The notes beneath the pieces are model-generated. The model was not told where the DNA came from. It saw only the letters and a list, made by a program, of their open reading frames with translations, and made no database searches. Made by a program: the position numbers and the translations under genes. Shown in pieces: positions 32,956-42,700 of a stretch of 64,000 nucleotides of DNA (within the stretch, counting starts at the first letter, position 1; every line of letters begins with the position of its first letter). Source of the stretch: Autumnicola lenta. Its GTDB lineage: Bacteria; Bacteroidota; Bacteroidia; Flavobacteriales; Flavobacteriaceae. The stretch covers positions 124,001-188,000 of the forward strand of contig NZ_JAVRHO010000002.1 of the NCBI RefSeq assembly GCF_031846515.1, given 5' to 3'.

Positions 32956-33420
32956 CTAACTCGCTTTTATTAGCTTTTTGATTTTCCTCGTGGGCTTGAT
33001 CTTGTTATTTGGTTCAGAACAATAATTGACTAATATTTTTTCTGCCTGATCATAAATTTGATCACTATCCAATTCTTCACCTTCATTCTCAATTACAACT
33101 TTAGACATAGCAGCCATATACAGACCAAGCAAATCAGACTTTCCTTTCGTCAATTCCATTGCTTTTTGCCCAATATCAAAAGTGTAGTCGGGTGTTCCCG
33201 TCATCCACTTCATAATATATTGTATACTGTGCAACCTGTTTAGTTCGGCCTGGTTCGCCGGATTTTCAAAAAGATAATTGGCACATACCAAAACCTGCTT
33301 TTCTGCAGGTTTGTAGCTCTCGGCTGATTCAAATTCAGAATTTGCCAGCTCTTTAAAATCTTGAGCGAATGATACGTTGCAAATGAGTGCGATAAGGATG
33401 ATAAAAATGTTCCTGTTCAT
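32956..33420 (-). CDS. Exported helical protein of unknown function
   Basis: A 154-aa protein with a signal peptide (MNRNIFIILIALICNVSFAQ) and an all-helical mature part resembling TPR-type repeats (YKPAEKQVLVCANYLFENPAN, DLLGLYMAAMSKVVIENE). No named family. It lies between the two halves of a segment that is contiguous at 37.7-38.4 kb. Confidence 0.65.
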   Translation of the reverse strand: MNRNIFIILIALICNVSFAQDFKELANSEFESAESYKPAEKQVLVCANYLFENPANQAELNRLHSIQYIMKWMTGTPDYTFDIGQKAMELTKGKSDLLGLYMAAMSKVVIENEGEELDSDQIYDQAEKILVNYCSEPNNKIKPTRKIKKLIKAS

Positions 33421-33577
33421 GATTGATTGATTTTTGATTTATTATTTACAAGATTTACGAGTGAGGACAAGTTGCGGGAGTAGGGATGCAGATTTGTCGT
33501 CTTAGACTCGGTGATAAAGATATTATTTTCTTTGAAACTCCACCACCTGTTATCGTGTTAGCGCGTTCTTCATCCTT

Positions 33578-34045
33578 TTAAAATTTTAATACGTCCGAAA
33601 GCAACGTCTTATATTCCTGAACATGCTCCTTAAACTTTCTCTGTAAATGAAGCGCTATTAAAATTCCTGTTACCAAGAATATCGCTCCAATTATAAACAT
33701 ATAGGAATGGCTATTTACTTCTAAGATTACCGCAGCTAAAAAGCACAGCCCCAGAATAATATTTGCAAAAATTACCAATTTCGATAAGATGTGTGGCGTA
33801 AAGTGAATATTTACATCAGCCTTATTGCCGGTACCTGCTTTTAGTATTTTTCCGTTAACAGTAAGGTGATTTTGGGAATTTAATTCAAAGCCAAGCAGCA
33901 TGCGTTTGCGCAATTTAAACCTGACTGAATTTATCTTATCATCATTTATATCAAACACAAATTTGCCAGCAGATCCAAGGGAGGATTCTAATTTTTCACC
34001 AATCTCTTTAGGACTACTTTTTACCTGAAAATTCCATGCTTTCAC
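33578..34045 (-). CDS. Small membrane protein, copy 1 of a duplicated gene
   Basis: A 155-aa protein: soluble beta part (residues 1-90) then two membrane helices (VIFANIILGLCFLAAVILEV and MFIIGAIFLVTGILIAL) and a charged tail. About 90 per cent identical to the protein at 37.9 kb, with high identity also in flanking noncoding DNA, so it arose by recent segmental duplication. No family recognised. Confidence 0.7.
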   Translation of the reverse strand: MKAWNFQVKSSPKEIGEKLESSLGSAGKFVFDINDDKINSVRFKLRKRMLLGFELNSQNHLTVNGKILKAGTGNKADVNIHFTPHILSKLVIFANIILGLCFLAAVILEVNSHSYMFIIGAIFLVTGILIALHLQRKFKEHVQEYKTLLSDVLKF

Positions 34046-34178
34046 GTTTATTACTTTAGATGTTTGTCACTATTATAGCTTAAATGTTACGGGAGTAATG
34101 ATGAGAAATACGTCTTCGTAAGATTTTTATCCAATTTTTGTGCTTAAGAGGGGAGACTATATTACCTGCGGAAGCAGC

Positions 34179-34373
34179 TTATGCTGTAAATTTAAAGGTG
34201 ATCTCAAGTATTAATAATTCCCAGATGGTGTAAAAAATACATTTTTCAAAGTTTAATACCTTTTGAATCTCGTGAAGCACATTATGGCTGTTAATCCGTT
34301 TTAAATGAACAGGATGTTTGCAGTTGTCACAGTAGTTTAGATGTACTTCTTTATCGCAATTTTTACAATTCAT
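34179..34373 (-). pseudogene. Truncated DUF3667 gene
   Basis: A 64-codon frame whose first 50 residues match the start of DUF3667 proteins: a zinc ribbon (CKNCDKEVHLNYCDNC) then HEIQKVLNFEKCIFYTIWELL. Full proteins are about 230-260 aa with several membrane helices; here the frame switches to ILEITFKFTA and stops. The remainder is not found nearby. Confidence 0.65.
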
Positions 34374-34480
34374 ATTTTTGTTTGCAAATCTTATTTACGG
34401 TGCCGGTTATAATAGCAACCCACAACTTATCAAACATACCACAATTTATACTTTTAGGGTTTTCCCAAAGCTTTCTATTA

Positions 34481-35146
34481 CTATAACCTCAGACTTAAGG
34501 ACAGCTTGAGGAGGTGATAGTAAGTTGTGTATTCTATCTTATCCTCGTAATTATAACCTGCAATCCATCCTAAACTGTTTTCATGATTAAATTGATTCAG
34601 TTCATATCCTGCTTTTAAGAGAGGTGTGAATTTGGCAATTTTCAAGCCCAATCCAAGATCAAGATTTAAGAGTAACCCTCCGCTTTCCTGAAAAAGAAAT
34701 CCGTTTGGTGTATTGCCGTGTTTAAAATCCAGGTATTGATATCCGGCGTTTATATCTGATATAAAAATCAGACTTGGGCTTACACTTGTCTGGAATCTGA
34801 AGCGGCCAAAAAATGGAGCCATGATCTTAGTATGATATTCATTTAGAAAATCCGGCCGCCGTTCGAAGACGAAGTTTAACCCAGATCCAAAGCCTGCGGA
34901 AAAATTTGAGCTTAATTGATAGCTAAGACTAATATTTAAACCATAAATAGGATTTTCATGACTGGAAATCTGTGGAACATCAATGGTAAAATTTGTCTCA
35001 TAATATATTATATCCCTTTTTGTTTCCCCAACCGAATATTTCGTTACAGCTTCAGCTTCTAAGAAGATTTTGTTTAGATCCTGAGCTGTAGATGTATTTG
35101 TAATAAATAAAAAAAGAAGGATAAAAATGATGTAGTTGAATCTCAT
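34481..35146 (-). CDS. Outer membrane beta-barrel protein
   Basis: A 221-aa protein with a signal peptide (LLFLFITNTSTAQ) and amphipathic strands ending in YHLLKLSLSLRL; terminal aromatic/aliphatic alternation suits a barrel. Resembles small OmpW/porin-like flavobacterial proteins without a named function. Stand-alone minus-strand gene. Confidence 0.65.
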   Translation of the reverse strand: MRFNYIIFILLFLFITNTSTAQDLNKIFLEAEAVTKYSVGETKRDIIYYETNFTIDVPQISSHENPIYGLNISLSYQLSSNFSAGFGSGLNFVFERRPDFLNEYHTKIMAPFFGRFRFQTSVSPSLIFISDINAGYQYLDFKHGNTPNGFLFQESGGLLLNLDLGLGLKIAKFTPLLKAGYELNQFNHENSLGWIAGYNYEDKIEYTTYYHLLKLSLSLRL

Positions 35147-35348
35147 AGTTGGTAATTGTTGTTTGTATTTTCCAATTTATAGATTCTTATTTTTCAGTAA
35201 TTGATGACCCCATATTTAATTAGATGCAGCAAAGACTAATAGGTTGCGTTTGGATTTGATTAACAAGGATTTAATCGATAGTACAAAATGTCAATTTTTG
35301 ATCTTATGGGAAATCAATAAGTGATACAGATGAAAATGAATTAATGTT

Positions 35349-35774
35349 TTATTCATCAATTCGATACAAAACAGCCTCCAAAATATAATCAGGCCTATTA
35401 ATCTGGAAAATAAATTCATTTTCTGTTAAGGATTTAATTTGATATTTGTTTTCAAAAATAGAAAAGGAGCCATCCGGAAAAGTTTCATAAGCAAATGTGG
35501 AGGAAAAACTCATAGTACCCGTCATATTTTCACCAGTTAAGTCGAATGTCTGAAATCGCTGAATACTATCTTTAGTTACCTCCCAGACTATACCATAGCT
35601 TCTTGTTCTAATTAAATCTCCATAATAGTTATATCGATTGTTTGCTTCATACTTCCATCTCCCCTCGATATTATACTCTTTAAGATCATCATCCTGATCT
35701 GTAGAACAACCAACAGCTGATACTAATATTAGTAAAAGGAAAATTTTCTTTAAGAATTGAAATGGGAAATTCAT
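35349..35774 (-). CDS. Lipocalin-like lipoprotein
   Basis: A 141-aa lipoprotein (lipobox LVSAVGC, then STDQDDD). EGRWKYEANNRYNYYGD...FDLTGENMTGT...YEIF pattern suits a small beta-barrel lipocalin-like domain. Its last 24 residues (ENEFIFQINRPDYILEAVLYRIDE pattern) are homologous to the end of the chimeric relic at 37.7 kb. Function unknown. Confidence 0.65.
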   Translation of the reverse strand: MNFPFQFLKKIFLLLILVSAVGCSTDQDDDLKEYNIEGRWKYEANNRYNYYGDLIRTRSYGIVWEVTKDSIQRFQTFDLTGENMTGTMSFSSTFAYETFPDGSFSIFENKYQIKSLTENEFIFQINRPDYILEAVLYRIDE

Positions 35775-35851
35775 ATGCTGGTATTTTTCGACCTATGTAT
35801 TCGGCTCAACCATTAGAATAAAGTAATAACACTTAGAAATAGTTGCCTGGG

Positions 35852-36637
35852 TTAGTATTCAATAGCAATTAATTCATACTTATCCGCCAAACCGGGGAGC
35901 TTTTCTTCCGAAATTTTTATTTCCATTGGAAAGGTATGTGGAACAAGTTTAGTGAGATTTATAACAGAATGGATAGGTAAAGCAAGTTGATCGGTTACAT
36001 ACATCTCGTAAATCGTGTTTCCGAAATCGCTTATAGTGTCTTTTATAATTATCGATAATTTGTAGCAATCAAAACCCTTTATTTCTTTTCTGTCATTTCT
36101 ATTCTCCAGAACTTCGTATTCATCCTTTATACTGAAAAGATCATAATTTCTGTAGTTCACAGATTTAGATTTATCGTAGTAATGTAAAATCCCGCTATCT
36201 TTTTGAATCATCAAATAATCTCCAATCATTTCTCCATTTTGTTCCCGATGACGCCAGATAGAATCATTCTGAACTTCAATATAAATTTTAGTTTCCGGTG
36301 TTTCAGTTAAAAGATCAGTCCACGGCATCTCCTTGAGTTGTTTAACCATTGTAGAATCTTCTCCATTTGGATTGGCTAGTGCTTCAATTAAAGAGTCCTG
36401 CTTAGATTTTAAATTAGCGATTCCACTTTGGGAAGAAATACTGGATTTTTCAAACACAAATTTTGTAGGTTCGGCGGTCTTTGCTGTCTGGTTTTTTGTA
36501 GACGAACAGGCGACAAAAAAGAACAATATGAAAACATAGTTAACAGCAGTATAAATGAAGTGGCTCGAAGTGTCTCTTCTACTTATATTCCAGGGAGTAC
36601 CACCAAACTTATCAAGATAATTTTTAGCTTTTTTCAA
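35852..36637 (-). CDS. Lipoprotein, possibly GLPGLI-like
   Basis: A 261-aa protein with an unusually late lipobox (FFFVACSS at about residues 39-46) after a 30-residue polar start. The second half (KEIKGFDCYKLSI, NTIYEMYVTDQLALPIHSVINLTKL) resembles GLPGLI-type proteins of Bacteroidetes, which have no known role. The late signal makes the start uncertain, but no better in-frame ATG exists. Confidence 0.6.
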   Translation of the reverse strand: MKKAKNYLDKFGGTPWNISRRDTSSHFIYTAVNYVFILFFFVACSSTKNQTAKTAEPTKFVFEKSSISSQSGIANLKSKQDSLIEALANPNGEDSTMVKQLKEMPWTDLLTETPETKIYIEVQNDSIWRHREQNGEMIGDYLMIQKDSGILHYYDKSKSVNYRNYDLFSIKDEYEVLENRNDRKEIKGFDCYKLSIIIKDTISDFGNTIYEMYVTDQLALPIHSVINLTKLVPHTFPMEIKISEEKLPGLADKYELIAIEY

Positions 36638-36682
36638 ATTTTGAAATTGTTGATTTTTTATATTTTGTTGCTTCGAAATATT

Positions 36683-37435
36683 TTAATGGTAAAACTGACT
36701 CAAAAACCCCGGATTTTCCTTTTCGGCTTTATAATAATAGATCCCAATCAAAAATTTGCTGTTCTCCGGGACCTTGTCTTTAATTCCTTTATCACTACTT
36801 GTCCATTCAGTAGTATAAAGAATTTCCATTAGGTTTTTGTCAATTGGAGTACCAAATCCACTTATTTGTTCCACACTTTTTATTTCTAAATCAGAGGAGA
36901 ATGTTATTTGATAAAATCCATAATTTTTTTTAAGTTTTATACCTCTGAATTGATCCAGTTTTTCTCTAAGTGTCCCTTTTTCCCGATAACTTATCTTATC
37001 GGTAAAATCAATCTCTTTTGATTTAAACATTTCAAGAATTTCCACTTCCCGCTTTTTTCTCTGAGGTGTTGTCCCATTCAAATAAAGCAAGCCAGAGCAC
37101 ATACCAATTCCGTAATTTCCATTTTTGTTTTTTCTAGCATACGCGATCAATTGGGTATCGACAGGAATAAAGATATCACAGGAAGATTGAAATTTATGGT
37201 CACTTCTTCCATATACGTGAACAGATTTTAAAGGTTCGCCTTTATACAGTTTGTTTATTTTAATATCTGCTTTATATCCGCGTTCATTCTTTTCATTCGG
37301 ATATATTTTTATAATTGTAACGTCAGCAACAAATTCTGATTGAACAAATTTTTCGGTAATATCCGGAGGGTCACAATCACAAGCTAAAACCCGACTTGAA
37401 ACTAAAAATAGTATTATTAACAGAAATTTTTTCAT
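36683..37435 (-). CDS. Exported protein with NTR/TIMP-like N-terminus
   Basis: A 250-aa secreted protein. Signal peptide MKKFLLIILFLVSSRVLA is followed at once by CDCDPPDITEKFVQSEFVADVTI, the Cys-x-Cys start characteristic of netrin-like (NTR) domains as in metalloproteinase inhibitors; SSCDIFIP and GMCSG could supply disulfide partners. The second half is unassigned. I use the ATG at the signal peptide, 27 nt inside the longest frame. Confidence 0.6.
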   Translation of the reverse strand: MKKFLLIILFLVSSRVLACDCDPPDITEKFVQSEFVADVTIIKIYPNEKNERGYKADIKINKLYKGEPLKSVHVYGRSDHKFQSSCDIFIPVDTQLIAYARKNKNGNYGIGMCSGLLYLNGTTPQRKKREVEILEMFKSKEIDFTDKISYREKGTLREKLDQFRGIKLKKNYGFYQITFSSDLEIKSVEQISGFGTPIDKNLMEILYTTEWTSSDKGIKDKVPENSKFLIGIYYYKAEKENPGFLSQFYH

Positions 37436-37678
37436 GATTGGCGGCAACGGGTAAGAATTCATTTTCCCCTTTCAGATAGTTTTACTTGTGTTTTCTATAT
37501 TTTCATTTAAGGCCATTTGCTCTACAAGAGCATCAACAGAAATGGTTCCGAAGAGCTGTAACGATGGTCTTTTAAAATTACCTTGGTCAACATAATTTTC
37601 ATATTATAATCGGAAGATACAATTTTCTATTCTTTACGACTGAAACAGAAAAGACTGGAACTTTTTAGCCCTTATTAT

Positions 37679-37830
37679 TTATTCATTAATCCGATACAGG
37701 ACAGTCTCCGAAATAAAATCAGCTCTCTTAACCTGGAAAATAAATTCATTTTCTTCCATCCCGCTACTTTCAATCATTTTCTTAAAAGCGACATCTGTCC
37801 CGGGCATAACTGAGGCAAATCGTATTCTTT
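37679..37830 (-). pseudogene. Chimeric gene relic
   Basis: A 42-codon frame reading MPGTDVAFKKMIESSGMEEN then EFIFQVKRADFISETVLYRI. The first half is nearly identical to the relic at 32.8 kb, the second half homologous to the C-terminus of the lipoprotein at 35.3 kb. The join is at TAAATTCATTTTCT (37741-37754), which all three loci share. Not expected to be functional. Confidence 0.75.
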
Positions 37831-37879
37831 TACTTGATACTCCACCACCTATTATCGTGAATGCACGTTCTTCATCCTT

Positions 37880-38338
37880 TTAAGATTTTAATACGTCCGA
37901 AAGCAACGTCTTATATTCCTGAACATGCTCCTTAAACGTTCTCTGTAAATGAAGCGCTAATAAAATTCCTGTTACCAAGAATATTGCTCCAATTATATAC
38001 ATATAGGAATGGCTATTTACTTCTAAGACTACGGCAGCTAAAAAGCCCAGCCCCAGAATAATATTTGCAAAAATTACCAATTTCGATAAGATGTGTGGCG
38101 TAAAGTAAATTTTTACATCAGCCTTATCGCCGTTACCTGCTTTTAGTATTTTTCCGTTTACAATAAGGTGATTTTGGGAATTTAATTCAAAGCCAAGTAA
38201 CATGCGTTTGCGCAATTTAAATCTGACGGAATTTATCTTATCATCACTTATATTAAATACAAATTTTCCAGCAGATCCCAGGGAGGATTCTAATTTTTTT
38301 CCAATCTCTTTAGGACTGCTTTTTACCTGAAATTCCAT
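37880..38338 (-). CDS. Small membrane protein, copy 2 of a duplicated gene
   Basis: A 152-aa near-identical sister of the protein at 33.6 kb, same two membrane helices and tail (EYKTLLSDVLKS). It starts with MEFQVKSS where copy 1 has MKAWNFQVKSS, the only length difference. Substitutions keep the frame intact and are mostly conservative, so both copies may be under selection. Unknown function. Confidence 0.7.
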   Translation of the reverse strand: MEFQVKSSPKEIGKKLESSLGSAGKFVFNISDDKINSVRFKLRKRMLLGFELNSQNHLIVNGKILKAGNGDKADVKIYFTPHILSKLVIFANIILGLGFLAAVVLEVNSHSYMYIIGAIFLVTGILLALHLQRTFKEHVQEYKTLLSDVLKS

Positions 38339-38494
38339 GCTTTCATGTTAATTACTTTAGATGTTTGTCACGATTATAGCTTAAATGTTACGGTTGGGGA
38401 GGTAGAATTGGCGGTAATAATTTTCTGAATTTACTTTCTCTTGATAATGTTCCGCAATCTTTCTTTAATATGTTACATATTGTTACCATCGTCT

Positions 38495-38601
38495 CGTATA
38501 AAAACTGTGCGAGCGGGCAAGTGTGATTGTCCGCAGGACAATCCGCTAAGCAAGTGAGCAAGGATTTTCAATTCAAGACTAGTTTAAGCATTGTTTTTAC
38601 G
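38495..38601. repeat. Structured, cassette-type element at the 3' end of the CPBP gene
   Basis: Outer arms CGTATAAAAAC (38495-38505) and GTTTTTACG (38593-38601) can pair with a 2-nt bulge; the centre is a perfect 8-bp hairpin GATTGTCC-GCA-GGACAATC (38525-38543) flanked by direct repeats GCAAGTG. The last bases overlap the CPBP stop codon. The layout (lone gene ending in a long imperfect inverted repeat) recalls integron attC sites and is familiar to me from other flavobacterial genomes, but no integrase is present and the attC core consensus does not fit well. Confidence 0.5.
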
Positions 38602-39451
38602 CTGTTGTGGTTAATTTTTTTCTGTTGTAATAAAATCCAATACTTGCTATGGAAAGAATTTGTGCAAACAATGATAAATAGGAGCCCTCAAACCCGAAAG
38701 CTCCACCATTCATAAAGTTTTCTTCATTTATTTTGAACTCAATAATCGAATAAGTGTCTCGTCCGCTTACATTAAAACCCAGAAGTGTTTGGAATAAATT
38801 CCAGCTTAAATGCAGTGCAATGGGAAACCATAAGTTTTTAGTATACAGATAAGACAATCCAAGAAGTATTCCTGCTAAGAATAAATTAAGCAAAGAGAAT
38901 AAATCAACATTTGAATTAAAGCTGTGCATTGCAGAAAATAAAATTGACGAAATAATTAAAGCGAAATATTTATTAAATGAAGACATTAGATTCCTCAAAA
39001 TATAACCCCGAAAAAGAGTTTCCTCAACTACTGCAACTATTGTAAAGAGTATGATAGAAATAATTAATTCTGTTAAGTCTAGATTTATTCTGAGAAATAA
39101 TATTTCTTGGAGTTGATTTAATAGAACAAAAGCAAATACCATTATTAATAGACCAAGTAAAATTCCAACAATGAATTCTTTCAATCTATTTTTTGTTCCA
39201 AATCCAAGTCTGACGAAGTCTTCTTTATCTACAAACTTCATAAAAAACCATAGAATTAAGAAAGTGCCAGTAAAATCAAAAACACTTATTATTAGTTGCT
39301 GAATAGAAGTTTTTTCAGATTGTATATTGGTGATATCAGCTCCAGAAATTAGTCCTCCAATAAGCTGAAATATTCCGACTATAAATATGTATGGTAGAAT
39401 AATTAATAATATCCTTTGCCAACCTTTCATAACATATTCTGTTTTGTTCAT
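38597..39451 (-). CDS. CPBP family intramembrane glutamic endopeptidase
   Basis: A 284-aa membrane protein with about eight helices and the CPBP (Rce1-like, ABI) motifs: EETLFRGY (catalytic Glu pair and Arg), HSFNSNVDLF and HLSWN metal/catalytic His segments. Family members cleave prenylated or signal-type peptides or process bacteriocins; the substrate here is unknown. I use the ATG giving MNKTEYVMKG; upstream codons look noncoding. AT-rich, alone, and bounded at its 3' end by the cassette-type element, suggesting recent acquisition. Confidence 0.82.
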   Translation of the reverse strand: MNKTEYVMKGWQRILLIILPYIFIVGIFQLIGGLISGADITNIQSEKTSIQQLIISVFDFTGTFLILWFFMKFVDKEDFVRLGFGTKNRLKEFIVGILLGLLIMVFAFVLLNQLQEILFLRINLDLTELIISIILFTIVAVVEETLFRGYILRNLMSSFNKYFALIISSILFSAMHSFNSNVDLFSLLNLFLAGILLGLSYLYTKNLWFPIALHLSWNLFQTLLGFNVSGRDTYSIIEFKINEENFMNGGAFGFEGSYLSLFAQILSIASIGFYYNRKKLTTTA

Positions 39452-39724
39452 TTTTAAATTAAAACACAACATACTAATAAATGCAACTCTACTAACTTTT
39501 TTGCTGTCGCAGCTGCGCACCAGCACATCTAAATCTAAAAATCATAGGGAATTTTGTTAAAACTAAGCTAAATTATTAAACCTGAAAAGTTTGTACGAAA
39601 AACTTTTCAACCTGATCTTAACAAGTTTAAATTTTTTAGATTCTTCAGCTTTCCTACTGTCCCACTACGCTCCGCAAAACTTCAAAACATTCCCTATATT
39701 TAGCCTCTTAAAACCACACATTTT

Positions 39725-42700
39725 ATGCTTAACAAATTATTGCCTGCGCTGCTACTGTTGCTGTCTTCTTCAGTAGTATTTGCACAGGAAAAAGAACAAA
39801 AAGATGATACCAAATGGGATGTTTCCAATCCTTATCCAGCCGACTGGAATATTAAGGAAGTTCCGTTGCAAACCAGTGAAGGTACCTGGATGAACCTGGA
39901 TGTTAGCCCCGACGGGAAAACAATTGTTTTTGACCTGCTGGGCGATATTTACAGCATGCCGGTTTCCGGCGGCAAAGCCACAGCGCTAAGAACCGGAATG
40001 GCCTACGAGGTGCAGCCGCGGTTTAGCCCCGATGGTTCCAGGATTTCCTTTACCAGCGATGCGGGTGGCGGCGACAACATCTGGGTGATGCAAAAGAACG
40101 GAAACAACGCCAAACAAATCACCGAAGAAGATTTCCGGCTGCTAAATAACGCCGTCTGGACTGCAGACGGAAATTCCATTATCGCCCGTAAACACTTTAC
40201 CTCGGGACGTTCCCTGGGCGCCGGCGAAATGTGGCAGTATCATTTGGCAGGCAAAGGCGGAATTCAGCTTACCGAGCGCAAAAACGATCAGCAGGACGTG
40301 AACGAGCCGAGCATTTCCCCCGATGGCCGCTACCTTTATTACAGCGAGGATATGTATCCCGGCGGCAATTTTCAGTATAACAAAGATCCCAACAAACAGA
40401 TCTACGTAATCAAGAGATATGATTTTGAAACAGGAGAAAACACCACAATTACAGGCGGTCCCGGCGGTGCTGCGCGGCCACAGGTTTCGCCCGACGGTTC
40501 CAAACTGGCTTTTGTAAAACGAGTCCGCACCAAATCTGTGCTCTACATTCATGATCTTGAAACAGGCGAAGAATGGCCGGTTTACGATCAGCTAAGCAAA
40601 GACCAGCAGGAAGCCTGGGCAATTTTCGGCGTTTATCCCGGTTTTAGCTGGATGCCGAATAATAAAGAGCTTGTTTTCTGGAGTGAAGGCGGTATTAAAA
40701 AGGCAAATATCGATACTTACGAGGTGGAAGAGATTCCGTTTGAGGTGAATACCACTATCCAGATTGCCGATGCTTTACATACAGATCACGAGGTTTTTTC
40801 TGAAACATTTAATCCGAAAGTAATTCGGCACGCGGTCACTTCTCCCGACGGAAAAACGCTTGTTTTTAATGCCGTGGGTTACCTGTGGAAGAAACAACTA
40901 CCTAACGGAAAACCTCAGCGTCTCACCAATTCTGAAGATTTTGAATTTGAACCCGATTTTTCTGCTGACGGGAAAGAAATTGTCTATGTAACCTGGGACG
41001 ATGAACGAATGGGGAGCATTAAAAAGATTTCTGTTTCCGGTAGAAATGAAACTACGCTTACGTCTAAAAAAGGCATTTATCGTAATCCGTCGTTTTCAAA
41101 TGATGGTAAAATGATCGCTTTTGCGAGGGAAGGCGGGAACAGCGACCAGGGACAGGTTTTTAGCAAAGAACCGGGAATTTACCTGATGAGCGCTTCCGGA
41201 GAAAATATCAGAAGGATTAGTAAAGAAGGTGATTTTCCGGTTTTTAATGTGGACGACAGCAGGGTGTTCTTTCAAACAGGCGGCTACTTTTTCGGCGACC
41301 TCGAGAAAAACCTGAGAAGTGTAAACCTTAATGGCGAAGACGAGCGCACGCACGTAAAATCGAAATACGCTAACCGACTTCTACCCAGCCCCGATAATAA
41401 ATGGATTGCTTTTTCCAATCTGCACAAGGTTTATATCGCGCCGCTGGTGATGACCGGCCAGGCGCTGGAACTGGACGATAAAACCAAGTCTGTTCCCGTA
41501 ACGCAAATCACCAAAGACGCGGGTATTAATTTGCACTGGTCCAATAATAGCCAAAATATACACTGGACTTTGGGCGACGAATATTTTACCAATAAAGTGT
41601 CGGAACGCTTTACATTTCTGAAAAATTCGCCAGATTCTATTGCTCCAATCACCGAAAATGGCCAAAAAATAGGCCTGGAAGTAAAAACAGATGTTCCGGA
41701 AGGGCAAATTGCCTTTACCAACGCCCGTATTATCACTATGGAAGGCGATAAAGTGATCGAAAACGGTACAATTGTGATAAAAGGGAATAAAATTGTTGCG
41801 ATTGGACCTTCAGAAGAAATTAATGTGCCGAAAACTGCCAAAATTTACGATGCATCTGGAAAGACAATTATGCCGGGAATGGTAGATGCACATGCTCATA
41901 TTGGGGCTTTTCGATATGGACTTACGCCGAAGCAACACTGGCCAAGTTATGCCAATCTTGCTTTTGGCGTGACCACCGCGCACGATCCTTCTGCTTTAAG
42001 TGAGACCGTTTTTGGAATTTCCGAATTAATTAAAAGCGGCGATATGGTTGGACCGCGATTATATTCTACCGGAATAATCCTTTACGGCGCCGAAGGGGAT
42101 TTTAAGGCGGTAATCAACAGCCTGGACGACGCGAGATCTGCTTTGCGAAGAACAAAAGCATTTGGGGCGACTTCAGTGAAAAGTTATAATCAGCCGCGAA
42201 GGGAACAACGACAGCAAATTTTACTTGCCGCAAAAGAACTGAACATGAACGTGGTTCCGGAAGGCGGCAGCACGTTTCTTCACAATATGAACATGATCGT
42301 GGACGGCCATACCGGGATTGAACACAACATCCCGATTGCGCCGGTTTACAAGGATGTAAAAACGCTGTGGGGCGAAAGCAAAACCGGCTACACTCCTACC
42401 CTAATCGTGAATTACGGCGGAATAAATGGGGAATATTACTGGTATGAAAAAACAAATGTGTGGGAAAATGAAAAACTGCTGAATTTTACTCCGCGCCAGA
42501 TCATCGATTCCAGGTCCCGCCACCGTACAATGGTTCCGCAGGAAGAATATGAGAACGGACCAATATTAGTTTCTGAAACAGCTAAGGAACTTTCTGATGA
42601 AGGTGTAAAAGTGAATATGGGTGCTCACGGCCAATTGCAGGGATTAGGGGCACACTGGGAACTCTGGCTGCTGCAAATGGGCGGAATGAGCAATCTGGAA

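Noticed and set aside
33772..33800. Further copies of the dispersed motif at 33.77 and 38.07 kb (AAAATTACCAATTTCGATAA)
   Set aside because: They lie within the two duplicated membrane-protein genes and encode part of the KLVIFANI helix, so resemblance is likely chance.
30000..39500. Anti-phage defence island
   Set aside because: Apart from a CPBP protease there are no nuclease, helicase, ATPase or toxin-antitoxin families; the genes are lipoproteins, exported and small membrane proteins.
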